From assembly GCA_027886185.1 (NCBI GenBank), contig WOAB01000723.1:1488001-1552000 (forward strand): a DNA stretch of 64,000 nt, read 5' to 3'. This DNA is from Rheum nobile. Its lineage: Eukaryota; Streptophyta; Magnoliopsida; Caryophyllales; Polygonaceae. The stretch's first letter is position 1. Each line of letters starts with the position of its first letter. The position numbers were made by a program, and so were the translations under genes. The notes below the pieces were generated by a model. That model was given only the letters and a program-made list of their open reading frames with translations, had not been told where the DNA came from and ran no database searches. Below are positions 9,266 to 19,661 of this stretch, piece by piece.

Positions 9266-12010
9266 TTACAATAACATTCTTTGAGGTGTCATGTCCTGAA
9301 ATCGTACAATAACATCTTCAGTTTCAATACATCTTACTACATCTTTCTCAATATACGTAACCAGACAATCATTCATCAACTCATCTCCAAGTCGATTGCG
9401 TAACGAACTTTTGACAAGCTTCATAGCAGAAAACACTCTCTCTACGGTAGCTGTTGCAACAAGTAAAAGCAAAGCTAACTGCACCAGAAGATATATCAAA
9501 GGATAGACACGATGCTTCTTCAACTGAACCATTTTTTTCGAGAGCTCGCTAATACCTGTAAGGTTGCCAAACCGATCATCTGAGCGCACATCAATAATAT
9601 AACAGTCAAGCTGTTGTTCAAGTGTCATTATATCAACAACTGAATAGTCATTTGGGTACAATTCTGCAAACCGAACCAACTTTCTCTTGTCGAATGCCGA
9701 TAATGCATCACCTGGATCAAGACATGACATGCACAACAATAGCTCGGTATTCACCTCAGTAAAGCGATTGTTCAACTCCTGAAGCTGCATATCAATTACA
9801 TTGTAGAACAACCCGACACGGTAGAAATATAGAATGGTAGCTTCTTCAACATTCCGACGAGGTCTTCCTTGAATGACATACAAGTCTTCCTTATCTGGAA
9901 CAATGATATTGCACTTGGTACAAAATGAAGCAACTTCCTCCCACAATGATTCCCATCCTACATCTCTCATTTGCTAGAGTAGCTGTTTGGTGACTTTGAC
10001 AAGACTTATTGCATTAACAATATCTTGATCTTTTCTCTGTAAGGCTTGTGACAAATCATTTGAAACTCCCAAAATATTCTTCATCAAGAATAAGCAGAAT
10101 ATTAATTCAAAGCATTGAATGGGGTCCAAAAGAGAATCTGCTTGAGCTCTTTGCTTTGAAATATTTGAATCATTCTCAATAGCCATAAGCACCTCAATTG
10201 TTGGGTCAAATAAACAAATCAAACTCATCAATGTTCTGTAGTGAGAACCCCAACGTGTTGCTCCTGCTCGACGCAATGATACTTCTTGATTTTGTCCCCT
10301 TCCAGACAAGATTTCACCTTCACGAAGCCCTTCAATTACTTTCACAAATGATTTCTCTCGAAGCATATCTTTCCTTTTGCATGATGCACCAACAATATTA
10401 GTCAACATAGAGATGACATCAAAAAACTTACTTACTTTTGGGTGACTTTCAGCTATACTTACAAGTGCCAATTGCAATTGATGAGCGAAACAATGAATGT
10501 AATAAGCAGATTGATTCTCCATCATTATCAAAATTTTTAGACCATTAAACTCACCTCGCATATTGCTAGCTCCATCATAACCTTGTCCACGTAAACTTGA
10601 AATACTCAAACCATACTTACAAAAAAAAGCCTCAATATTCATTTTCAATGACAAAGCAGTGGTGTCACCAACATGAACAATCCCAAGAAAACGCTCAACA
10701 ACACACCCTCTAGCATCCACAAAATGCAGAACGACAACCATTTGTTCTTTCACAGATATATCACGAGCTTCATCAACCAAAATAGAAAACAAATCATCAC
10801 CCATATCTCTAATGATTGCATTTGTTGTCTCGACTGCAGTTGCATTGATAATATCTTTTTGAATTCTAGGTGAGGTCAACTTCAAATTCTCAGGTGCATT
10901 TTCCAACTCAACTCTCTTAATTTCATCATTATGGTCAGCAAGGAAATGCAAGATTTCAAGAAAGTTTCCTTGATTACTTGACTCATCAGATTCATCATGT
11001 CCACGAAAAGCTAATCCTTGAAGCAAAAGAAGTCTAATGCAATCAATTGATGCAGTCAATCTAGCACGATAATCTATCCGACTTTGCTCAGAGTGATTAG
11101 ACAGACAAACTTCTATATGTTGTTTTTGACGCATCAAATCTTCACAAGCATGCACATATCTGTTATGAACACTGTTACAATCACCAACATGGATATCAAA
11201 TCTATCTTTCTTCTTCCAGTTTCTAAACCCTTCCCCGACAAATGAATCACCACCTCCTTGGTTACCATGATCAGGTTTGAAAAGATAACATGGTAAGAAA
11301 AATGCAGCATCTTTTGATATACTATATTCCAACCAACCACTGTAATCTTTAAACCACCCGGAAACAAACCTACGCTTTTGAGATCCAAATACAGTCACAG
11401 GAAAAACATGATTTCTAGGTTGACAAGGCCCTTTTTGCAAATATGCTCGTCTTACCTTTTCTCTATCATTAATAGCATAATCAAATATTTCTTTCTTTAA
11501 CCCTGGGTCAGCAGGCAACTCATCAACACCAACACCAACACCAACACCAATACCAACACCAACACCAACACCAACACCAACACCAACACCAACACCAACA
11601 CCAACACCAACACCAACACCAACACCAACACCAACACCAACACCAACACCAACACCAACACCAACACCAACACCAACACCAACACCAACACCAACACCAA
11701 CACCAACACCAACACCAACACCAACACCAACACCAACACCATCACCAACACCAACACCAACACCAACACCAACACCAACACCAACACCAACACCAATACC
11801 AACACCAACACCAACACCAACACCAACACCAACATCAACATCAACATCAACATCAACATCAACATCAACATCAACATCAACATCAACATCAACATCAATA
11901 TCAATACTAGACAAATTCAGAACAATTGGTGGATTAATATTAGAACTAGATCCTACATTTGATGATTTCGTCTTTTGTGAACCACCAATACTTAGAAAAA
12001 ATCTCTTCAT
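9266..12010 (-). pseudogene. hAT transposase (TTF-zinc-finger, ZMYM1-like), one internal amber codon
   Basis: One reading frame of about 914 codons from ATG at 12010, interrupted only by TAG at 9974-9976, where the flanks (TKQLL, then QMRDVGWE) continue normally; CAG to TAG is the simplest cause. Order: short N-terminus (MKRFFLSIGG), a dipeptide tract of Val alternating with Asp then Gly (about residues 38-165), the TTF-type domain (GPCQPRNHVFP, YSISKDAAFF-LPCYLFKPD; a Cys normal at the FF position is lost), the hAT RNase H-like core (FSILVDEARD, GQGYDGASNM, HCFAHQLQLAL) and the C-terminal dimerisation block (ATVERVFSAMKLVKSSLRNR). Such proteins are nuclear and cut and join transposon ends. 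It is the only gene in the element. Nearly autonomous in form, but probably inactive. Confidence 0.93.
11521..11905. repeat. (CAACAC)n/(CAACAT)n coding microsatellite
   Basis: About 300 bp of CAACAC hexamers, rarely interrupted (CAATAC, CATCAC), grade into CAACAT hexamers from about 11832. In the transposase frame this gives Val-Gly then Val-Asp repeats. Because the unit is 6 bp, expansion never breaks the frame. Confidence 0.97.
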
Positions 12011-12801
12011 TTTATGAAATAATTAAATTATAAATTACATTAACATATAATACAATCAAACAATACATGAAGCAAACAATTTCACAAGTCAGAATTTAAG
12101 AATACAAGCAGACAATTTCACAAGTCATAATTTCACAAGCAGACAAATTCGTTTATTTGACCGAACAAGGCAACAAGGCAACAATGGTGAGTTTGACTTG
12201 TGAAATTGTTTGCTTCACAGTGAAGCAGTGAAGCCTTCACTGCTTGTATAGTTGTATTCTTTAACAAAAGCTTTAAGAAATTCACAAGTCAGAATTTAAG
12301 AATCACCTTGCCTCCTTGACAGAGAATCAGAGATGAGGGCGTCGACTGGCGAGGGCGGCGAGCCGGCGACTGGCGAGGGCAGAGGGCGTCGTCGCGTCGA
12401 GATCTTCGACCACGTCCGGCGTCTCCCACATGCCACAACACGACTCGGAGAGGGCGGCGAGACCTAGCTTGAGAAGAGTGAGGGAATAGGGGTGGTCGCC
12501 GGTCGGAGACTCGGAGCGTCGGACTATCGGAGGCCTTGAAAAGGATGGAGGCGGAACAGGCGGCGGCGAGGCCGGATTGGCGGAGGGCGTCCCACAGGCC
12601 ACAACGCGACTTGGCGAGGGCGGCGAGTGGCGACTCCGACGAGGTGAATTGTGGAAATTGAGAAAGAGGCAAAGAGGTGAACTGTGGAAGAAAACGTTAG
12701 GGCCGGCTACAATTTGGGTAGGGAAAAAAATAAAATCCCTATAATTTAAAAAAAAAAAAATTTAAAATTTCAGTTGGGGCTACAACCTCCACTAGGCCCC
12801 A
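12011..12801. other. hAT 5' region (transposase promoter side)
   Basis: Lies between the transposase start and the right terminal repeat. It contains a 23-bp direct repeat (TTCACAAGTCAGAATTTAAG at about 12079 and 12280). A GC-rich block at 12310-12720 holds repeated GGCGAGGGCGGCGAG motifs and probably forms the leader. No other gene is supported; the open frames here have no recognisable domain. Confidence 0.6.
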
Positions 12802-12817
12802 CCTGCATCCGCCCCTG

Positions 12818-12825
12818 GTTACAGG
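12818..12825. repeat. hAT target-site duplication, right
   Basis: GTTACAGG, exact match to 5807-5814. Confidence 0.95.
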
Positions 12826-13011
12826 GAATGTAACTCTACGGCTGACTTTTTGGCTACAAAAGGTTTTGATATCAAACGTCTTCATGATCTCATTAGTAGA
12901 ATATTATCCCATAAATCAGAAACACTAGATTGGAGTTGTACTCAAATATCTCTAATCTTGATTTTAAAATTATTTTACAATGTCATTCGTTGTGAAGGTT
13001 TAAGTGTTTAA
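12826..13011 (+). pseudogene. Possible host or LINE-derived RNase H-like exon fragment
   Basis: 61 codons are open from 12826 to TAA at 13009-13011, beginning ECNSTADFLATKGF. This resembles the last motif of plant RNase H-like (RVT_3) domains, where a His/Glu-x-N-x-x-ADxLA pattern is usual. Just before it, if the hAT is removed, lies a pyrimidine-rich tract ending TTGTTACAG|G, an intron 3' splice-site pattern. It could be the last exon of a host gene or a relic of a domesticated or LINE RNase H. No upstream exon was found in the window. Confidence 0.3.
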
Positions 13012-13545
13012 CCATGCCTTCTAAATAGCAAAGAATTTAATGTTTGCTTACAAAAACATTATCCATGTAGAAATATATATTAATTTGTATCTGTAATTTT
13101 TTGTATGTCTCATATCATGACTTAAATTAGAATATATATATTTTATAAACTTTAGTCGTGTGACATATATTAACCAATCTTTTCAAAAGATTTCTATCTT
13201 CTTTACATTTGGATAACTAAAATAATCTTAAATAACAGTTCGGTAAAATAAAAGTCAATTTATTCAAAATATCTAGCAATAAAGTTTTCAAACTACCTAA
13301 TAAAAGATAATATTCAAATTAATATTTTGTGATTTTCAACATTTTAAAGACTATAAATCCATATTTTAATTATATATTACATTATAAGATAAATATAACA
13401 TAAACTATTATATATCAAAACTATTATATGTCCTAACATAAACTATTATATATCAAAACTCGTTATCCTAAATTACATTGTTTGTTTCATCAAAAAAAAA
13501 ATTACATTGTTTGTAAAAAGATATAAATCAATATAAGAGAAACTT
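13012..13545. other. AT-rich intergenic DNA
   Basis: No gene. Small local duplications are present: ACATAAACTATTATATATCA at about 13399 and 13437, and AATTACATTGTTTG at about 13472 and 13499. Confidence 0.6.
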
Positions 13546-14092
13546 TTTTTTCAAGGGAAATTCCTATTGGTGTCCCTGAGTTTAGGGTTATTCATGTTGG
13601 TGTCTCACGATTAAGTTTTTTCCAGTTGGTACCCCTAAGATTTTGGTTTGTTCGTTTTGTAATCGAAATTTTCCATATCCGTATCATTTCGGTTCGAATT
13701 GATCAAATTGAAGCTCATCATTATGTTTATTGACCTCAACTTAGTAGGAATATTCGACTCCTAAAACAATCAAATTCATACTTGAACCATTTTGATTTGA
13801 ATTCTTAAGGTCGGAAACAGGTTGTTGCTTCAAAATTCAAATATACATGGTTCGGACATGGATTTGGGTATTTTAGGAGTCAAATCTTACTAATTTGAGG
13901 GCGAGGAACACAATGATGGACTTGGATTTAATCAGTTTGAATTGGAATGGTACAAACATGAAAAAAATTGGTTACGAAGCAAACAAAAGCAAACCTTAGG
14001 GGCACCAACCGGAAAAAACTTAATCGTGAGATACTAATAGGAATAACCTTAAACTCAGGGGCACCAACATGAATTTCCCAATAAAAAAAGAA
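13546..14092. mobile_element. Foldback MITE-like element
   Basis: The left arm (GGGAAATTCCTATTGGTG from 13555) pairs with the right arm (ends CACCAACATGAATTTCCC at about 14080). The first ~95 bp of the arms are highly similar, and weaker pairing continues inwards for about 250 bp per arm, with TTAGTAGGAATATTCGACTC opposing GAGTCAAATCTTACTAA near the centre (about 13810). No coding capacity. I could not define a target duplication; the outer T-run and A-run also pair. Confidence 0.75.
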
Positions 14093-14151
14093 AAAAAAGG
14101 GCACGATCGAATTTTATCCGTATAAGCATAATAAAATTTACAGGGGAAAAA

Positions 14152-14792
14152 CCAACTCTTGTGCATCAAGTTGTACCAAAGTCGGTTGAAAAGTGCACTA
14201 GAATATATTAAATTGTGCACCAGAACTTTATTGAATTGTGCACTTGTATTTTATTTAGTAGTGCACAAATACATCAACCATCTCAGTGCAAAAATACATG
14301 AAATGTGGTGCACAATTATTTATAAGGTGGTGCACATTTATTTACGACATGATGCATAAGAATTTTATTGAATTGTACACTTGTATTTTATTTAAATACA
14401 ATAGTAGTGCACAAACACATGATCTGTGGTACACAATTATTTCTAACACGATGCACATTTATTTATGACATGATGCACAACCATCTCAATGCTCATCTAC
14501 TTGTAAATATGGTGCACATTCCATCTCGGTGCACAAACACATCAACCATCTCAGTGCACAAACACATGAAATGTGGTGCACAATCATTTGTAACACGATG
14601 CACTGTTATATATGACATGATGCACAACCATCTTAGTACACACTTGGTTTTTTTTAAATGGTGCACATTCCATCTCAGTGCACAAAAGCATTAATTGTGG
14701 TGCACAATTATTTGTTATGTGGTGCACATTTATTTATGACATGGTGCACAACCATCTACTTCACAAGTACTTTGTAATATGGTGCACATTTC
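14152..14792. repeat. GTGCAC-rich degenerate repeat, left part
   Basis: Dozens of GTGCAC/GTGCACAA/ATGGTGCACA motifs at irregular 20-45-bp spacing, often in the frame CATCTCAGTGCACAAACACAT. The same repeat resumes after the chromovirus at 24269, so this was one block before insertion. No gene; short open frames are repeat translations. Confidence 0.9.
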
Positions 14793-15304
14793 TGTGATAC
14801 CCCGTATTTTTGTAAGGTTATTTTGGGAATTTTGGAATTTTCCCGAGTACCCGTTGTGTACGTCGGATTTAATACAGAGAGTTTGAGACATTCTGTAATG
14901 TACTATGTGTCTGTAATATTTTTCTCAGTGAAATAATATACAGACAACATGCCTTGGATTTTAATTGTCGTTCGCGTACGATAATTTTTATCCCGGTTTA
15001 ACGTCATGTTCGTTCGAAGCAGAACGGGCGGGAAAAGCCTGTCACGGCGACCGCCGTACAATGGCGGCGACCGCCGTCGCTGAATCCCTTCACGGCGACC
15101 GTCGTAAAGTCACGGCGCCCGCCGTCCCAATGCTCGAGGTGGAAGCTGGTGTGCCAGACCGCGGCGACCGCCGTAAATTACGGCGCCCGCCGTAATTGCC
15201 ACCTTCGTTGTCCGGCGGTCCTTGCCCGTTGGTCGCCGGCGCAATTTCTGGCAAGCGTCGAACTAGCTGTAGGCCCATCGTTTTGGAGCTCCAGATGCTT
15301 TGGC

Positions 15305-15313
15305 TATAAAAGG
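15305..15313 (+). promoter_or_regulatory. TATA box in the 5' LTR
   Basis: TATAAAAGG in TTTGGCTATAAAAGGAGG; an identical box is in the 3' LTR at 22309. It marks the likely U3/R boundary about 500 bp into the LTR. Confidence 0.75.
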
Positions 15314-16289
15314 AGGTGTTGGGGGAGAGATTTGATCCATCCCAAACACCGAACCTCTGCCAAATTTGCCTCTCGCCGGAGTTGTGCCTTCGCCAGAAAT
15401 TCTGAAGCTTTCGTCGGTGTTGTTTGGTGGTGTTTCCAGAAGCCCTTTAGAAGCCTTTTGGTTGCCTTTGGAGGTCAGAACCCAAGCAAGGCGAAAAGGG
15501 GTCGAAACGCGCATCGTTTTGGTGAGATTTCTCTCGTCTCTTTCGTTCGTGTTCTTCACGGCGACCGCCATGTTCTTCACGGCGCCCGCCGTGATGAATG
15601 CGGCGACCGCCGCCAAGAACAGTGACCGCCGCCAGTGCCCAGAATGCCTTCGTGGCTTTGGCTTGGTTGGTTGTCGTCGTGGCGTCTTTCCTTTCCTGTT
15701 CTTTCGTCGTTTTTAGATTCGTACTACGGTTATGTCGAATCTAACTTAGGGTTCCTTTTATGGGTCGACTCGAAGGTTGTTGTGCTGTCGGAGCTATACC
15801 CGTGTCGAGCCCGGAATCCAGTTGTCGTCGTTAGACTATTCTGCGGATTAAGGCAAGTGGCGGTTCGCTCTTGCTCATCGTTCCATATTTACATTAATTA
15901 TCAGTAGTTTATCTGAGTAATTAATTTGGAATGATTATTGTGTTCATCTGGAAACGGTTTTGTTAACTGTTTTGGAAAATTAATACAGATATTATAATAG
16001 GTTGTATATCTGTTAGAGCAACGCTATTATATATATATATATGTGAATTAATACAGATATTATAAAAGGTTGTATATCTGTTAGAACAACGCTATTTTAT
16101 CTGTAACTGGCCATGAGGGCATTGATGTAAATTATTACTGCGTTTGTAACTGTTTAGTTAGAACGAGTATTCGTAGGAACGCTACTGTGTATCTCAATGC
16201 GAGTACTAGTCGTTTCTTGATAACCTGGTGGTTAGGATTTAGTTCCTACCATCCTTTTCAGGGTTTGTGCACACAGCTGGTGCCGCTTG

Positions 16290-16410
16290 TAGGGATTTAG
16301 TTCCCAATTCCGTTATTAGGGATTTAGTTCCCGAGGGATTTAGTTCCCGAGCCGCTTGTAGGGATTTAGTTCCCGAGTCAACTCCGTCCATGGATTTAGT
16401 TCCCGACGGT
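16290..16410. repeat. GGGATTTAGTTCCC minisatellite in the LTR
   Basis: Five to six copies of the imperfect palindrome GGGATTTAGTTCCC within 120 bp; repeated in the 3' LTR at about 23272-23392. Confidence 0.85.
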
Positions 16411-17354
16411 ATCTCTTTATCCTGATGGATGAGATGATTTAAAAGCTTATAACGTGATGTGGGTTTTGGAATTAAATAAGATAATGTGCCCGAGTGCACA
16501 TAATTAATATACCTTTGGCGAGTAGTGCAGCTAAGTAAATAGTGTAGCTAGGAAAGCTCGTCTCGACTTTTGATCAGAGTACGTTCTCTTTCCAATCTGG
16601 ATTCACTGTAAGCGATGAGGTTGGTCGTGAACCGAAACATCTCAGTCAGTTTTAAATCATTGTTGTATGATTCTGTAACATTCCAGATTTGTCATACTTC
16701 CTTAAAGACTCATTTCCGTTGGAGTCTTCTTTCGAGTCGATTTCTGTGAAGATTCAGTCTTCCAGAATCTTCTCTTGTGCATACCTCTTGTTTATTCCAA
16801 TAGGAGTATGGTGGTTGACAAGCGTACTCGATTATTATTCGAGGGATGAAGAGTCTAACCTAATACGACTGCTTCGAACCAGTCTACTTTTTTTTAACCC
16901 TTGCTAGTCTATTCAAGTAGACTAACCAACCGTAATTATTCCTTGCATGGTTGGCTGGTGTCATCCGTTCGATTCGGCACATCAGATCGAAAGTAGCTCA
17001 GAAGATTAGAAGGACTATAGAGTCGGCGGTGGTTTTTGAACGTTTTAATCATTTCTTAAATCAGGTTGAGATCTTTTGGACAATGACCTTGGTTGTAATG
17101 TACTTTATAAGTCTTCCGCTGTTTTTGGTTTAAACTCTGTGTTGGCCTATTCGGGATTGGGTTGTAATCTCGTAACTCTTGTTTCCTTGACAATGTTATG
17201 TTTTGGAATTGAATGCTTTGATCATTACGTATCATTTATATTTCATAAATTGTATTTAAACGGTAAAAGCCTTGGGTGATCTCGGTAAGGAACACTGGGG
17301 TCACTGGCGGTAATACATTTCCAAAAGGGTTAAGTTTTGGGGGTGTTACAGTTG

Positions 17355-17366
17355 TGGTATCAGAGC
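17355..17366 (+). promoter_or_regulatory. Primer-binding site, initiator-Met tRNA
   Basis: TGGTATCAGAGC lies 4 nt after the LTR end and is the usual complement of the plant tRNA-iMet 3' end. Confidence 0.92.
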
Positions 17367-17785
17367 CAAAGGTTTTAAAACGGGTTTGGGATTTTATAAA
17401 TCATTTATCCGTTTTTGAAAATGCTTTAAAAGGGCTCTGAATTTTCAAAGTGGAAAGAATTTCGAAATACCGTTCATAGTCATGTCTTCTGTACAATCTG
17501 ATATAGTAAGCTTGCTTCTATGTCTAGAAAGACTAATTCCTTCCCCGTTGCCCCGTTAGATATGGGTGCATTCTGTTCTCTTCAGAGGAACCCGGGAGAA
17601 GCCGAGGTGGTTTCGCCATCTCCAGTTAGGCTTGATTCCCAGTTCGCTCGTTGTGAGTTAAGATTGTAGAATCTAGTAACTCGGTTTGAGTTCATCAATA
17701 GAAATTACCAAGTTGATCTATTCTAAGTTGATTTTATTACAATAAGTATATCAGAATGATACTAATGTGATAAAATCCTTGTAAA

Positions 17786-18949
17786 TTGATCGGTACACAG
17801 ATGGTGAACACAAGGAACGTTATCCGTGCTGGTGTTGGGCCGAGTAATGACCCCAGACCAACTGTAGGAAATGTTGGACAAGACGAGCAGGAGTTTGGTT
17901 CCAACAACCATCCTAGAGGCAATGGTCAAGAGCAAACCAACGCTCCAATGGCATTTGATGCTGCAACATTAGAGGCAATTCAAGGAATGGTCATGCAAGC
18001 AGTGACTGATATACAGAGACCGAGTATGCCACAGGCACAAGGTGTGCAAATTCCCCCACCGGTTCCCAGATTTGAAGAGCCAGGAAACCGTGTATTCCAG
18101 GAGAATATAGTCAAGACTCGAGACAACTATGGTCGTGCACTAAAGACCGTTAATTCCATGAGGCCTGACAGCTATAACGGGAAAGGGGAACCAGTCGGGG
18201 TGATCCATTGGTTCTCCCACATGGAGCGGTTGTTCCGCAACATTGATTGTACTGAAGCTGAGAAAGTACATATAGCTTCTCCTCAGTTAAAGGAGGATGC
18301 TAGTGAGTGCTGGGAGAGTACCGGCTTAGCTGATAGCCCTGTTTTGAACTGGGAGATGTTCAAGACAAAGATGACAGACCGTTTCTTCTCTCGTGCTATG
18401 AGGGAGGAGAAACACAAGGAGTTCCTATACCCTAAGACTGATGGATTGAAGGTGACTGAGCTGGCAACCAAATTCAATCATTTGCTACAGTATGCTGGAC
18501 CTGAGATATCCAGTGAGGCACAGAAAATCTGGTATTTCCATGAGTGGATGGGCCCATATATTAAACCACTGATGGTGTGTCACGGATGCTCGACTTTGGA
18601 GCAGTACGTGGATGCAGCCTATAAGTTAGAGGTGACTCTGGAAGAGTCGACCAAGAAGCGTGATAGCTAGAGGCAAGGGGAGAACCAGCCTAAGGCAAGT
18701 GGGTTTAAACGTCCCGCTCCACCATCTGATTTTGCCAAATCTGGCCGAGCAAAAATGAATATGACTCAGGATGGGTCTACGCAACGTTCGGGTCAGGGCA
18801 ATAGCCTGATCCAGTGCTACAACTGTGGTACCTACGGGCACAAGAGTAATGTGTGTCCGAAGGAGAAGAAAACGTGTTATGCCTGTGGAAAGGAAGGACA
18901 CTTGCAGTTATTTTGTCCGCAGAGGAGACAGAAAGGGGCTGAGTCATAG
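17786..18949 (+). pseudogene. gag of the Tekay-like element
   Basis: The frame opens at 17786 (first ATG at 17801) and runs 294 codons to TAG at 18668-18670 (KKRDS then RQGEN). It continues in the same frame to a second TAG at 18947. The capsid (Retrotrans_gag) region lies at about 18150-18560 (VGVIHWFSHMERLF, DRFFSRAMREEKHKEF, LLQYAGPEISSEAQKIWYF). Two CCHC zinc knuckles follow: CYNCGTYGHKSNVC near 18815 and CYACGKEGHLQLFC near 18876; these bind genomic RNA. The first stop, between capsid and knuckles, would remove nucleocapsid. CAG to TAG would explain both stops. Confidence 0.9.
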
Positions 18950-19640
18950 CAGGGATTTGTTAATCAGAATAACCAACCCAGGTTCAGTCCGGTGGAAGCC
19001 CCTAGTCCTTCAATGCAGACAACTGCGAGAAACAAAGGGAAAGCCCCGGTGGCTTCAGGAAGCCAAGGTCAACGCCTATACGTGATGCGTGAGGCGGATG
19101 GACCCAATGATCCTAATGCTTAGAGTACTTTGTATCTGCGTTCTACTTTTGTTAATGTGTTGTTGATGTGGGTGCTACCCAGACCTTAATTTTGGATGGT
19201 TGTAAGTTAAGTTCTGTGTGCAACGAGATTGTGAACCTTTTGTTGTAAATCTTCTTATATATGAACCTTTGGTTTATACCAAGTTAATGTTTCGTTGCTT
19301 GGTATGGGGTAAGGTCTCGTGTTCGAGACTCACCAATAACCTCTTAGGAGATGGCTGCCTATTAATTAGGTGGAGCTACCAAGGATGGGTTGAGATATAT
19401 GGACAGCGGCTCATGGCAACAGTGGACACTGGTATTGGCTGGGCCTGGGCTCGGAGCCACTAGTGAGTCGTCTGTGAACCATGTAGTGGGCTGGTCCAAG
19501 ATGGTGACCATTTAGTGGGAACCAATCGTCCGTCGGATTGTCGATTACCATCAAGGGTAAGAAATTCAAAGCGATTTGACCTAAATAACCATGGTCCCAT
19601 ATGATAATTATTCTCGGTATGGATTGACGGAAGCGTCATA
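18950..19640 (+). pseudogene. Protease region of the Tekay-like element, disrupted
   Basis: Fragments of the PR region can be read in shifting frames (STLYLRSTFVNVLL, then the region before RT ending near MVPYDN-YSRYGLT where MVPYDIILGMDWL is usual). The DTGAT-type catalytic motif is not intact. A SINE-like stretch interrupts it at about 19215-19520. Confidence 0.65.
19215..19520 (+). mobile_element. Diverged SINE inside the chromovirus protease region
   Basis: B-box-like GTGTTCGAGACTC, then ACCAATAACCTCTTAG, a CAAGGATGGGTTGAG body and GCGGCTCATGG. These match the minus-strand SINE at 6287-6500 over roughly 150 bp. Exact ends and target duplication were not defined. Confidence 0.5.
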
Positions 19641-19661
19641 AGGCAGTGATCGACTTCAGTT

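Larger units (their letters stand above)
5815..12817 (-). mobile_element. hAT-superfamily DNA transposon, 7.0 kb, with nested solo LTR
   Basis: The left end is CATGGGCGGATGCAGG; the right end, read inwards, is CAGGGGCGGATGCAGG, so the 16-bp terminal inverted repeats differ at one base. The CAGGGGCGGA start is typical of plant hAT elements. An exact 8-bp duplication GTTACAGG flanks both ends. The only long gene is the minus-strand transposase at 12010-9266. A solo LTR with its own 5-bp duplication occupies 5853-9198, close to the transposase 3' end; without it the element is about 3.65 kb. Confidence 0.95.
14793..17350 (+). repeat. 5' LTR of the Tekay-like element
   Basis: 2,558 bp, from TGTGATACCCCG to GGGGTGTTACA. 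Contains a cluster of ACGGCGACCGCCGT palindromes (15043-15190 and 15556-15630), a TATA box (15305), a GGGATTTAGTTCCC array (16290-16410) and a TATA(n) tract at 16032. Two indels against the 3' LTR (about 19 bp near 15175 and 25 bp near 15568) fall on the palindrome repeats. Confidence 0.93.

Noticed and set aside
11497..11904. Leu-Met/Leu-Val repeat frame of 135 codons
   Set aside because: Alternative-frame reading of the CAACAC microsatellite inside the transposase gene.
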